DNA of 64,000 bases. Origin: Chrysomallon squamiferum (Eukaryota; Mollusca; Gastropoda; Neomphalida; Peltospiridae). The notes under the pieces are model-generated. The model was not told where the DNA came from, did not search any database, and worked only from the letters and a program-made list of their open reading frames with translations. This document shows, piece by piece, positions 39,401-57,497 of the stretch. Position numbers and translations under genes: made by a program. Positions within the stretch are counted from its first letter, which is position 1. Every line of letters begins with the position of its first letter. Where the stretch lies: NCBI GenBank assembly GCA_012295275.1, contig CM022673.1, positions 22,001,413-22,065,412 of the forward strand. Reading direction: 5' to 3'.

Positions 39401-42400
39401 AGCAAGTGAATGCCATTATTGCTGCTTCCATGTCAGTGAGAAGTTCTCAGAAAGTAAAGAAACTCCTTGAGGTATTTTTTCTACATTAAGATTTATTGAA
39501 ACTATGAAAAGTATTTTTCATTTATAAATTGTGTTTAAGAATGTTGTTCTAATAGAATGAATATGTAGCTAGATACATAAAAAGAATTTAAATAGCACAC
39601 CAATATCTATGATTATTTTGTCTTATTATCGAAATGAATGATGAAATGAAAACAAACAAAAAAAACACCTTAACTATCAAATGTTTTAATCATTATTTTA
39701 CATTTTTGTTTGATTTAATCAGTTACTTAGGTTATTTTATTTTATTTACAGATTATTCTTGCATTAGGAAACTACATGAATAGTGCTAAGAGGGGTGCTG
39801 CCTATGGTTTTAAACTTCAGAGTTTGGACATGGTAAACAGAAACACTGCACATTTTTAAAAATAATATTTAAATAAATAATTGTGATAAATACTATTGTT
39901 TATCTAAATGGACAAGCTTTAAAATACCAAGATGATATTTAAATTATATTTTCTTTCATAAATATGATTTATTAATTTTTATTAATAAATGAAAATTTAA
40001 ATAATCCAAGATTTTACATTTAAAAATGTTAGAGATCATAAATATATTTAAAAGAAAAGTCTTTTCTGTAAGTATTTTTATTTTTATTTATTTTTTTTAA
40101 AGTATATTTAAAATTGTAAAAATTTTAACATATTTCTGACAGTTGGTGGACACAAAATCTGGGGACAAGAAAGTGACCCTGATGCATTTTCTGGTGCTAA
40201 CTATAGAAGAGAAATTCCCAGATCTTCTCAACTTTGACTCAGAACTTCGTTTCATTGAGAAAGCTGCACTGGGTTTGTATCTTGTTATTTTTAAAGATAG
40301 CTGTTAAACATATGTAAAATTATTTCCTTTATGTGTATGTGTGTGTGTGTGTGTGGTTCAGTGCTAATAAAATTGATAATTTTCTTATACTATCTGATTA
40401 GAGTACTGTGCTGTATAAAAGAAGTAAAATAACAAATTAAGACTGAATTAAAATTCTAACAGCTGTACATTGTTGCAAATAGGGTTTACAAATTCATTGT
40501 TCTGCTGCTTATTTGTTTCTTACAGTGACTGTGGGATGATTGTTTTTTTCTCAAAAGGCAGTATTGTGCTGTTTCTCCAGGGTGATCATAATTTACAAGA
40601 AAACAAAAGATCCCTCAACAGACTGAATTTTAGAATAGCATCAGCCATTTTCTTCTTTAGAAGCCACTATGATATATGCTGAAGGTTTATTGAATATTCA
40701 AATCTTTTCACAAAAATGAATACTTGCCATCAGTTTGTTTTTGTAATTACAGTTTCTATGGAAAACATTGCCACTGATATCCATGAACTGGAGAAAGGTT
40801 TTGATTTGACCAAAAAGGAGTACAATGCACGCAAGGATTCCAAGGATTGTCCTGTAATCCTGAAGGATTTCCTTGCTAACTCAGAAGAAAGATTTAGAAA
40901 ACTTCTTGCTGATGTTAAAACGGCTCAGGTATGTTGAAAACTTTTATTATAGTTATCATGATTATCATTACCAACCTCATTTGTCAGCATCATTTTTTTG
41001 TTTATTTTTGTTGGTGAACATTTCAGTTACAGAGCAATAGAACCTTGACTTAAATATTTTCTTTAATATTGACTGAAAATATTTTAATACTGAACTTTTT
41101 GCAGTTAGATTCTGTTTGTAATATCAGTTTTGAATGTAAATGAATCAAGGTAAAAATTACATTTGCCAATAATCATTTTGCTTTTGTAATCAATAACTTC
41201 TTGAAATGTGTTTACAGGATGCTTACAAACGAGTGGTAGAACACTTTGGAGAAAGTACAAGATCCACTTCACCTACTACTTTCTTTGCCATATTTGTCAG
41301 ATTTGTGGCTTCTTTCAAGGTAGTTTATACATTTTATATATTATTTCTTTTTGTTGGTTTATATTATTAATTAACAAACTTGTTTTTCTAATTGTTTTTT
41401 GCTTTTGAAGACCATCTGTTATATTGAAGTATTGAAGTATTGAATTATGTTAAATTTTCTTTTTCTTTATAGATATGTTTTGTTTGTTTGTTATGTTTGA
41501 ATTATTACATTTGAATTAACACTATGCTCATTGTCAAGAATATGAATAATAGTTAAAATTATCTTAAAGCATTTCGTGAATGCTAATTTTAATTTAAATT
41601 AATTTTTAATTCTGTAAAGCAAAGTCATGATATGGTTGGATTGCATGGCATATCTTTATTTTTTATTTCTCAAATGATAAAGTTTTTAGATTTTGTCAAA
41701 AATGTATACAGATATACTAAACTATATTTAAAAATTATTTTTTCTTTTGATATTGTTAATAGGAAGCACTTCTTGACAATGAGCGCAGGAAAAAGCTGGA
41801 ATATGCAAACATGGTGGAACCTAATATATCTATGGCAATGAAAAAAGACAAGAAAATGACACAGGTGAGAAAATTCTGTTATGAATTGTTAAGTGAAAGT
41901 TAATCGAGTCATTTATTTACCTTATATAACAACTTGATATGCATACAAAAAACGAACAAATATTTTTATACTGTAAACTATATTTCAATATAGGAATAAA
42001 GATTTGCTGTGTGAAAGAGTCTTATTTTTATTGTTCTTTTAATACCTACCATAGCTCTATTATAATTGCTGTTTTTAATCAGGTAACAGAAGTTACTTGA
42101 TTATTACTATAAGTGTTCTTGTTCCATTTTTATTTGGAAATAAAACCCATTTCTTTATATTTCATGCAGTTCTAATTCTTTTAATCGTCTTGTTGAATTA
42201 AAATAATTTTTATCATGCTTTAATTTTGTAAAAAAAAAAAAAAAAAAAAGCTTATTAATTTTACAGATAATAATAATAATGATAATAATATGTTAAAATA
42301 GTAATAAAAATATAAATAAATTAATAACTGAATATAATTTTACAAATAATGTTCAGGAGGCAATGGTGTCTGAACTGAAAAGTCGAAATCGTCAAATCAA

Positions 42401-42838
42401 AGACAAGAAACTGCTTAACAAGAATGAAGTGTACCACGGGGCTTTAGAGGACATTCTTCTAGGTGTGTACTACCAGTATTTAAAAAGGAAGAAAAAACAC
42501 TTGTATTGAAATTCTGGAAACAGGAAAGCTATATACATTTATATACACCATAAAATTATTTTATGATTTTCTCATAAATTGCTTTTGACATTTTGTTTTT
42601 TAATATTTTAATAAAATAAATTATTTTTAAATTATAGATTAAAAAACATTTAATTCAATTATTGTGTCAATTATTATATTATCTCATATATTACAAAGTG
42701 ATGTTTGTTTTCTGATTAATCTATACAGACTTGAAGAATGAGCCTTACAGACGTGCAGATGCTGTTCGGCGAAGTCAGAGACGGAGGGTAGAAAACCTGA
42801 TGAATATTCCTTCTACAGGTCGCAGCGAAATCTTCTAG
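14756..42838 (+). CDS. FMNL: Formin-like protein (FMNL family), 28 exons, 1008 aa
   Basis: Diaphanous-related formin that nucleates and elongates unbranched actin filaments under Rho-GTPase control. Exons: 14756-14884, 15739-15822, 19108-19194, 27870-27949, 28125-28208, 28571-28772, 29042-29118, 29353-29446, 29733-29810, 30011-30121, 30318-30467, 30900-30948, 31316-31368, 31727-31865, 36878-37042, 37402-37526, 37702-37852, 38307-38434, 38757-38834, 39156-39242, 39403-39471, 39752-39832, 40143-40272, 40753-40928, 41218-41319, 41763-41864, 42357-42462, 42729-42838. All are GT-AG and the total of 3027 nt closes in frame. Start: ATG at 14756 is chosen over the in-frame ATG at 14747 because it gives MGNSE, the N-myristoylation signal typical of FMNL, and has G at -3 and +4. 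GBD/FH3 spans about residues 30-390, coiled coil 345-470, FH1 473-527, FH2 528-about 930 and the DAD-like tail 960-1008. Length matches vertebrate FMNL1-3. The paralogue cannot be named, since invertebrates usually have one FMNL. Confidence 0.95.
14885..15738 (+). other. FMNL intron 1
   Basis: 854 bp of AT-rich intron with a GTAAGT donor and TTCAG acceptor. No repeat element, RNA or extra exon was seen. Confidence 0.8.
17085..17238. repeat. Degenerate minisatellite, about 30-bp period, ATTTCACA-headed units
   Basis: Five units begin with ATTTCAC at 17085, 17115, 17143, 17175 and 17207, giving periods of 30, 28, 32 and 32 bp. Each is followed by a G/T-rich segment such as AGGGTGTGTG. Several units are self-complementary (TTTCACA against TGTGAAA). 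It lies in FMNL intron 2. Confidence 0.75.
18411..18496. other. Long imperfect inverted repeat (pre-miRNA-like hairpin candidate)
   Basis: Arms 18434-18448 and 18460-18475 pair through AACACAACA and CAGCT with an 11-nt loop. The pairing resumes outward through TTT, TTCCT and AGCC blocks, with small bulges and one 5- to 7-nt asymmetric bulge. The overall size of about 86 nt is in the pre-miRNA range. I do not recognise a known miRNA in it, and the strand is undetermined. Confidence 0.35.
25648..25665 (+). other. FMNL: Candidate in-phase 18-nt FMNL microexon
   Basis: A pyrimidine-rich TTTTTGTTTACCTCTAG acceptor is followed by six codons (IPVPFL) and a perfect GTGAGT donor. Exons 3 and 4 meet at phase 0, so insertion would keep the frame and add six residues between SSR and KKK. 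The position is near the end of the GBD region. There is no expression evidence, and short matches of this kind arise by chance in long introns. Confidence 0.25.
26831..26869. repeat. (ACAT)n/(ACAG)n compound microsatellite
   Basis: Three ACAT units run into about seven ACAG units in FMNL intron 3. Overlapping frames on both strands are shadows of this tract. Confidence 0.9.
30900..31865 (+). CDS. FMNL: FMNL exons 12-14: coiled-coil linker
   Basis: Exons 30900-30948, 31316-31368 and 31727-31865 encode a Glu/Lys/Leu-rich heptad-like stretch ([26 protein letters not shown] and following). With the end of exon 11 it forms the coiled coil between FH3 and FH1, as in vertebrate FMNLs. Exon 14 ends after one base of a codon, which decides which downstream exons can join. 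Confidence 0.9.
31866..36877 (+). other. FMNL intron 14 (5.0 kb)
   Basis: It contains a candidate 45-nt cassette exon at 32398-32442 and a block of higher GC at about 34860-35470 that I could not identify. The rest is AT-rich with short A, T and TTTA runs and shows no gene. Confidence 0.7.
32398..32442 (+). other. FMNL: Candidate FMNL cassette exon with two in-frame donors
   Basis: After a TTTTGTAAG acceptor, an open stretch encodes a Met-Val-Pro-Arg-Thr-Tyr-Leu-Asn-Asp peptide and can leave through GTAAGA at 32428 (30-nt exon) or GTGAGT at 32443 (45-nt exon). Both lengths are multiples of three and both match the phase between exon 14 (one base left over) and exon 15 (two bases taken). The longer form would insert 15 residues before the FH1 domain and turn the junction His into Arg and Asp, giving 1023 residues. 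Base composition is less AT-rich than around it. Support comes only from sequence logic. Confidence 0.45.
36878..37042 (+). CDS. FMNL: FMNL exon 15: entire FH1 polyproline domain
   Basis: One 165-nt exon encodes about 55 residues: [10 protein letters not shown], then a run of 16 prolines, Cys-Ala-Ala, a run of 8 prolines and [10 protein letters not shown]1 prolines recruit profilin-actin and SH3/WW partners. The domain is short compared with vertebrate FMNLs, which carry several proline tracts over a longer region. The first run uses CCT, CCA and CCC codons, including 11 consecutive C bases. Confidence 0.93.
37402..41864 (+). CDS. FMNL: FMNL exons 16-26: FH2 actin-assembly domain
   Basis: Exon 16 opens with the lasso segment [11 protein letters not shown] (Trp546), which holds the FH2 dimer together. 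The core signature [20 protein letters not shown] spans exons 22-23 (Gly746 onward), and [18 protein letters not shown] lies across exons 24-25. Exon lengths are 125, 151, 128, 78, 87, 69, 81, 130, 176, 102 and 102 nt with phases that all agree. Known FH2 function is processive capping of actin barbed ends. No key signature is missing. The exon 23 donor (GTTTGT) is weaker than the others. Confidence 0.94.
37527..42356 (+). other. FMNL introns within the FH2 half
   Basis: The introns between exons 16 and 27 are 175-673 bp long and AT-rich. They carry poly(A) tracts at about 38899-38920 and 42229-42249 and a short (GT)n at about 40337-40355. I see no further gene, RNA or transposon in them. Confidence 0.7.
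42357..42838 (+). CDS. FMNL: FMNL exons 27-28: basic tail and DAD-like autoregulatory segment
   Basis: Exon 27 (42357-42462) ends with ALEDILL and exon 28 (42729-42838) continues [20 protein letters not shown], the hydrophobic-then-basic pattern of the FMNL DAD that binds FH3 for autoinhibition. The protein ends [12 protein letters not shown], unlike the vertebrate AEITM tail, so the last residues are lineage-specific or one of several alternative C-termini. Confidence 0.92.
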
Positions 42839-45800
42839 AGAGCAAATAAATGTGGTGTTACTACTGTGTAGTTTATGTGGCTTGTTTGTGATACATCGGC
42901 CTGAATGTTGATGTCACTGCATAATTAAACAAGTTACAATTCCATGGTGCCAGAGGCAAGAGTTAACCCACTGAGTAGTAAACACAAACATCATGTTCCT
43001 GTTTTAAACACTATTATTCAGATATTGTTCGGTTTCATAAAGGCCGATAACAGACTGGAATTGCAAACATGAAGTATGAGGTGCTTCTTTTTTAGGATTT
43101 GTAATTACAATATCATTGAAATCTAAACAATTGGAATAACAAACAAAACTTTCATGGAGGGGAAAGAATTGGGAGGTGGGATGGGGAAGCCTTGTTGCTG
43201 ATACTGACAATACTGTTAATAACGTAAAAAGAAAATTCAGTTTTTTTATCTTTCAGTACTTAATATTGAACTTTTAATTTTTGTGGATATAAAAAATAAA
43301 AACTCAACATGAAAAGAAAAATTACAGATTACAAAAGTTAATTTTTTAATTAATTTTTTTTGTTTTATTATTGATATTAACATAATGAAAACAATTTATT
43401 TTTATTTATTTTACCTTTGTTTATTTCTAGACCATTGCATTTTATGTCTGTAAATAATATATTATAAACATAAATAATTTGGAATTTGTGCTAACAAACA
43501 GTAATATTTTTTCTTGCAAATAATGTGTTAAATTATTAGTTACATAACGTAAAATCCAGGACAAAACTGAAACCAAAATGTTTAGTTTTAAATGTCTTTA
43601 GAATATCCACTCAAGTTAAATTAAACCTTAAATTTTATTTATAACAATTTTTTTATTATTTCTTTTTAAATGTCAGCTGTTACAGATGCTAGAGCTAATA
43701 CATTTACAGGTAATTAGTTTCTTTAAAAGTTGTATTTAAATGTGAAAATGATGACTTTATCAATGTAATTTACAAGAATTCAAAGTTTAATATTGTTGAT
43801 GGATTTCGAAATTCAGTGTACAATATCCATTTGGAGACAACTGTGAATGTATAGTGTTAACTTTAGTAAGTGTTAACTGTAAATTATGAAATATTTTTTT
43901 ATAATTTGACCCACATCTGACAAATTGCTTTAAATGCCGTCCTATGTCTTCCAGTATTTTTTTTTTGTTGTTAAATATTCCTATCCATGAAACAATTAAC
44001 ATGATTTGTGAAGAAAATATATTGTTGATACCCATCTGAAAAACAAATTGTCAAAATTTGTTTTCAAAATTAAATGTCGTTTAGTCCTTTAGACTCAAAA
44101 ATTGTTGCTCTGCATTACAATAAATAATAAATGTTACAGAATAATGATATTTTCATATTCTTTGTAGTTTGGCCATTGCAAAACTAACTGATAACTTTCA
44201 AAATATGTTATAAATTGTGTATTTATGAAGTATTATTTATTAATTTATTTGTTTACTTATTTGTTTATTTATTTATTACTATTTATAAATTATTTTTGTT
44301 TGTTAAATTATTAAACTAAACTGATTTGTTTTTTAGAAGTATTTCTTTTGTAAACAAGATTACCAAATTATAATTATTATAATTACATATATATATATAT
44401 ATTTTTTTTTATTGTTTTTAAAAAAAAAAAAAAAAAAAATTTATTATTATTTTATTATACATGCATATCAGTCGTGGAAAGAAAAATATTATTTTTGTGA
44501 CTTTTTAATAATTCTCATTTCTTGGATATATACCCATTTGAGAAGCATAATTTAAAAAAATTAAAAAAATTATATAAAATAAATAAAATAATAATTTAAT
44601 TCATCAAAATACCAGACATATATATGTGCAAAAGTAAATAAGATTTTTTTATTTTATTATCTTTTTTCTTTATTTTTATTATTATTTAATTTATTTATTT
44701 ACTTATTTACTTATTTATTTATTTATTATTATTTTTTTTTTATTGATACTTTTTTTTTTTTTTGATTGTCAGTTAAGCATTAAAAGCAGTCTAAATTTGA
44801 AGACATTTTGTCTCTGTTCAGTACACCATTAATTCGTCTTCATTTAGTGTCACCACTATGCAGAACAAATAGACCAATAAAAAATAATAATAAAACAAAA
44901 AAATATAAAATAACATAAGTATTTAAAAAATAATAAATAAATAAATTATCTAAATTTGACTTTTTAACGAGTAATTATTTATTAACTTTCATTATAAACA
45001 TAAAATTTGAATGAAGATATTTATTTGACCATTAGATATTTTTTTTGTTTTTGTAGAATTTGCTTAAATAGTGAAACCCTGAATTAATAATGAGTTTCAA
45101 ATTTTAAGTTGAAGGAAGACAGTTTGTAATACATAGAAGTGTTTAATCTGTTACAGTAGAAAATAGAAATTCATACAATAATCATTTCATTTTTTTAAAA
45201 TGTTGAGTTTTGTACAAGTGCTTTTTTAGTTTTAATTTCCTATTATATGGAGTGAATAGTAAAACTAATAAACATAAACGACAGATTAATGAAAATTTTG
45301 TTATTAAGTGAACAAGATAGTTTAAAAATAAAAATAAAAATTGGTCAGTATTTTGAAACTCATTGTTTACTATTCACTGCAGTATTTCAGATATATTCTA
45401 TTCATCACCATCACCATCATCATCATATTAATAATCATTAAAATGTATTTCATGAATCAGTTGAGTGTTTTGGGGGCCACTGGTTTTATTTATGTTGCCC
45501 AGACAGATGTGTTTATTGTATGACTTAAAGTGTATAATTAGTGTATATCCTACTCCTAGTCAACCATAACCAAGAACTGATAACACGGCACCGTGTGTTT
45601 TAATCTGCAAGAACACCATCGTATTTAATAACACACAGATGTATTGTGTAGACAGAAATACTACAACTTGTTTTAAAAGTGAGGTTTCATATTCAGAGCA
45701 TTTTCAGATTAAAGAATTTTAAAAATAATACTCTACAAATTTAAGAATAAAAAAATAATACATTATGATCATGAAAATTAATCTTTAAAGCATGATTGTT

Positions 45801-48281
45801 TTCTCATTAAGCAGAACTCATTTCATCTAAAATAACCAATGAAAAATTATTTTCAATATTATTACTTGACATTTTTAGAAAGAAAGAAAAATCCCTACAA
45901 AAACAACTAAAAAATAAACATACATTCATAGGTTTAGAAAGAAGAAGTATATATATATATAAAAATAATAATTATGAAAAAATTCATTAAAAATAAATAA
46001 AAATAAATTAATGAAAAAATGTTTTATGAGAAACACAAATAAAAATTTTGTTTATTTCACATTTTTTATGTACTGGTAAGTGTATTTATTTCTTACATTG
46101 TACAGCCCATTTTTATTTGTTTTTTTAATAGAAAATTATGTGATCTGCTTTATCATTTGTGTGATATGTATATTCTGAAATTTTAGAAAATGTTAATGAA
46201 ATCTGAATCATTTTCTTCGTAAACTATTTTTAATGCCTGTTAGAATTGTGTTTTTAAGTATTCGTTTGTGTATGTTATTAGTTTTAATTATTATTTTTTA
46301 TATAATTTAATTTGTGTTTTTATTATTTCTTGTTTTTTGTTTTAAACATAATATTGTTAAGAAAAAAAAGCAGTTACAGAAGCAGCTCAAACTTTTAATT
46401 TGCTCTCTATTTAATTTCTAGCCAGTTGGTTTTACAGGATTTATTTTTCTTAGTTTTTAACCACCCATTTCACTCTTTTCCAACTAATTAAATCTAAGTT
46501 ATTGCTGAAACAAATCCATAAAATTTTTCTTATGTACATTTAAAAGTACTTTTGAAAAATTATTCAGATTTTGGGTGTTAAGTGCTTAATGTTATGTTGT
46601 TTATAATTACTTACATTCATATTTAGTGTATCTACTCATGTTTTTTTAAAGCTGCCTTTTGAAGGTGTAAGCCATTCTTTGTATCATTAAACTTACAGTT
46701 CACTAAAAGCTCAGTAACATGCCAACATAAAATGTTTTTAGCTCTTTGAAAAGCAAATCGTGGAACATTTACTCAGTTAAACATTATGCAATAAAGGACA
46801 ATTAACAAATAAAAAAATCAGTCCTTTATTATTCATATATAATCTTAAATTTCTTCATTTACATGGTGCTCATGTGTGTTCATACAGACCTCCTGAATTA
46901 TGGTGAAATGGTGTGGTGAGCTTTTTAGCGTAGCATTTTACATGTAAATTTGTATAAACTGTATAGCAAACTTGTCATTATTGGCATAACAGATATGTGC
47001 TATTATAGAATTCTTTCTTTGCTCGTTTTTATCATAGCTAATTCTTTTTTTTAAACTTTAGTGGAATATTAAATAGACCATGCTTTGCATATTAATGTTT
47101 TATACAAGTATTTAAATGCACTTAAAAAGTAGTTTGATCATAATTAGCTATCTGAATGTGGCAAATATTTAATATATATATATATATGGTATGAAATGAT
47201 ATGCTGCAGTGACTTGTGTTAAGGGTTTGTTTGAAATAGATTGATTTATTAAGGATTCAGACATGCACATGCACAAGCACACACACACATACACACAGAG
47301 TATACATTTTAATGTTCTGAACTGAGGTTTGATAAGTATTACCCATTTAAAAGTTTTCTTTTAATATTATATAAATAATTAGAAGCAAAAAAAAATAACA
47401 AAAAATAATAATTAAAAAAAATGGTGCCTTCTGTCCTTGTGTTAAATTATCTTGTAATTTGTAAACAAATGGCAAACTAGTTTTTAATTTAATGAAATAA
47501 AGAAAAACAAAGAAGAAAAAAAAAGAACAAGAAACATCTAAAAGCTTTGGTAATTTGATATAAATTCACATTTCATATATATCTTTTTATGTGTGAAAGG
47601 CTCAAGTATTTATCTTTTTATATGTAGCTAATTGCCTTAGTGTGCTTGCTTTTCCAGTCATAAGACATTGCTTTCATTTCACATATTTCACTTTCTTTTT
47701 ACAGCTATTTTAATTTATTGTCAAAGTTTCTTTTTAAAAAAATAATAAACAAAAAGGTTAAAGATTTACAAGTGTGCATCATTTAAATTTGCACAATAGT
47801 TAAGATTTATTAAATTAAAATAATACTGAAGAAAAGTTTTAGATGATATTTGACTAATACTGAAACAAAACCAAAAAAAAGAATTGTTATCAGTTATAAT
47901 AAGTAAAACTGGGGTACAAGGTATACTTCATTATTATTGTTATTTCTTTTTTACTATTATTTTTTCCCCTACATGTTTTTTACCATGTTGACCATACTCA
48001 TTTTACAGGTAACTTGTGCTGTGAGAATAAACCAAAATGCAGACTTAGACTGTTGTTTTCTTACTTATTTTAACATGGGACAGGTTGAGCTAAGGTGATG
48101 TTTTTATACCATGACACTTTTATTTCTGTTAAAACAGACTGGACAGTGCACTGGTAAGGAATATAATTTTTCAGTTTGTGTGTGTGCATGCATGCATGAG
48201 ACAGAGTGAGAGAAAAAATTCATATGTATTTGTAACAAGTGTCACACACTGAGTCTCTAAGTGATTTTGTGTGTGTGCATA

Positions 48282-48312
<31 letters not shown>

Positions 48313-48624
48313 TCATGCTTATTCACCAGGTGTCTGCATTTCCACTGGATGCTTAAATACCAAATAGGAAAACAATGTCTATCAAGTGACATTAAAATTA
48401 TTTTAATTTTTTATTTGGCATACTTACTTGGATTGGGATGTTTACAGTTTTCCAATGAATGTTATTTTAAAATACCTCACACACTTTAATTGCTAGGTTG
48501 ACAAATAATGCAGATACAATTAAATAAATATACAGTAATTGAATTTGCAAGATGCAGGAAATCTCGGGGGAAGAAAACAAAAGGAAGAAACAATAGTAAA
48601 ATGGATTCTAGTAAGGAGAAATGG
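42839..48624. other. FMNL 3' UTR/downstream flank and convergent intergenic region
   Basis: 5.8 kb without a supportable exon. FMNL and the aldehyde dehydrogenase gene converge here. Many AATAAA hexamers occur on the + strand (the first at 42845-42850, too close to the stop to be favoured), so the UTR end cannot be set. Poly(A/T) and TTTA-rich stretches dominate at 44220-44770, and a (GA)n tract lies at about 48287-48312. Confidence 0.6.
48287..48312. repeat. (GA)n microsatellite
   Basis: About 13 GA units in the region downstream of FMNL. Confidence 0.9.
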
Positions 48625-48630
48625 TTTATT
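48625..48630 (-). terminator. Polyadenylation signal of the ALDH9A1-type gene
   Basis: TTTATT on the + strand reads AATAAA on the gene strand, about 98 nt beyond the TAA stop at 48728-48730. This is a normal spacing for a short 3' UTR. Confidence 0.5.
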
Positions 48631-48727
48631 AAATTTAATAACTGAAAAATAAAAAAGTATGATATAATTGTAGTCGGACTAGATGATAAGGTATATGTAT
48701 TCACAAAATAAGCCAGAAATGAGTTGC

Positions 48728-55628
<6,901 letters not shown>

Positions 55629-55998
55629 GGTGTGATCTTAAAAAATATAAATAAAAAAATAAATATTTATTATTATTATTGTTGTTGTTGTTGTTGTACA
55701 CGCTTGACATACACTATCAGTATCACTCAGGTATGAAACTAGAGCAATCGTCAAAAACGCATGCGAACTCTATCTTTCAGTGCAATTTCAGAGGGCGTCG
55801 CAATATGAATTATCAATAGAAAAAAATAAAATAATAATAACCTCAGTGATTTGAGGTGACAAAGCGAAATTCCTAACGCTAATAATGTTCTACTGGTTTC
55901 ATTCCGAAAGCGAGGGACTTTCGACTAAGTACACTTTAAATTAGACCGCACATAGTCATTAAAATCACGCCACATACGTTTCAACTTCCGGCAATGGA

Positions 55999-56050
<52 letters not shown>

Positions 56051-57497
56051 TAATAAATGAATACATAAATAAATTCAAAATAAAAATTAAGAAAAAACCC
56101 AAAACCAGTTATTAAAATCGCAAAACTAAATACGAAGAATGCGATTTTTTATTTATTTATTTTTTTTTTTTTAAAGAAAGTTTATCAGATTTATTTAATG
56201 CAAATTATTAAAATAAATTTTCGATTATTCGAGTTTCTTGATTAAATGAATATAAGAACCAGCATTCAGTCGGGTCAATGGCAATATTATAAATTTGATT
56301 TAATAATTTAACAAAAATATTATTCCTAGATTTCTATTTATTTATTTTATTATTATGTTTTCTTTTTATTTGCTAGAGGAGAAAAAAAAATATAAATAAA
56401 ATGAAAATAAATTGTAAATGAAGTCAACTTTTTATTACATTCAGAAGTAAAATTCCATAAACTGTATAGCATGTACTTCAAATTATAATTATTTTTTGGT
56501 TCTATGTGGACACGAACATCTTGGGAAATTCACCACACACACACACAAAGAAAACAAAAATAATTCACAAGAAAAATATTTGTTGTAATATGATTTTAAA
56601 TCTTTGATTTGCTCTTTGTATAATGGAAATACAAGTTCAGAAGCTCTAATTTTCAATTGTTATTTAATGTTCTTATGATGTATTATTACTATTAATAAAC
56701 AATTGCTTTGGGAAGAAGAAATAACAAACAAAATCATGTATATATTGTATAAGTAAACAGTAATAAACAAAAAACATATCAAATAAATTTCTTAGAATGC
56801 CTTTATTAACAATGAAATAACATTAACAGTAATTTAATACTTCAGCAGTTTTCAGTAAATTACATTAGTAATAAAAGTAACAAGTCAGGAAATCAGCTTC
56901 TTTTTTAAAATTCCAACAATCCAAACCTCACTAATGAAATGCCAAATATGTATTTATTTTATTTTATTTTAAAGTTAATATTCATTAATTTAGATTTTCA
57001 GTACAGTTTACTGTGCTATTAATATTAATAATCTGATGTTTTTAATTTTAAAACAAATCTGTTAAATCAACAAATAAAACAATCTTCATGGATTATAATA
57101 TTTAACCTTTTAACCATTACATTGGTCACAATGTGATGAAAAACACATATGTTTTCATAGGTCAAGTCTGATGTCTGAATATCTTCTACATCAGTCACAG
57201 TTCTAAATGCATCTGTCGAGTGGCAATATACAGCTTAAATGTAAAGATATTAATGCAGATACAAAAAGGTTGATACTAAATTTCTTCAACCAGTATTAAC
57301 AGAATTCTAATTAAACAAGAGTTTGTCAAACTGGCCTTTGCGGGAATGACACTTTTGTTTGTCTTATTTTTGCACCAGACTATATAAAATAATAAAAAAA
57401 ACTTCAATGAAAAGGTAACTTTTAACAAAAATCACTGTTTAGTCTCATTTCAGGAAAGTGAACTATAGTAAGTGAATCCATCCCAGTAAATTTCTCT
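55629..57497. other. ALDH9A1 upstream region and LANCL1 downstream flank
   Basis: Both neighbours are on the minus strand. The stretch just above 55628 should hold the ALDH9A1 leader and promoter; it carries (TTG)n at about 55680-55696, but no TATA or other core element was identified. A (GT)n tract lies at 56001-56049. Gene-strand AATAAA hexamers at 56953-56958 and 56802-56807 are candidate LANCL1 polyadenylation signals, about 540 and 690 nt past its stop. Confidence 0.55.
56001..56049. repeat. (GT)n microsatellite
   Basis: About 24 GT units upstream of ALDH9A1. Confidence 0.95.
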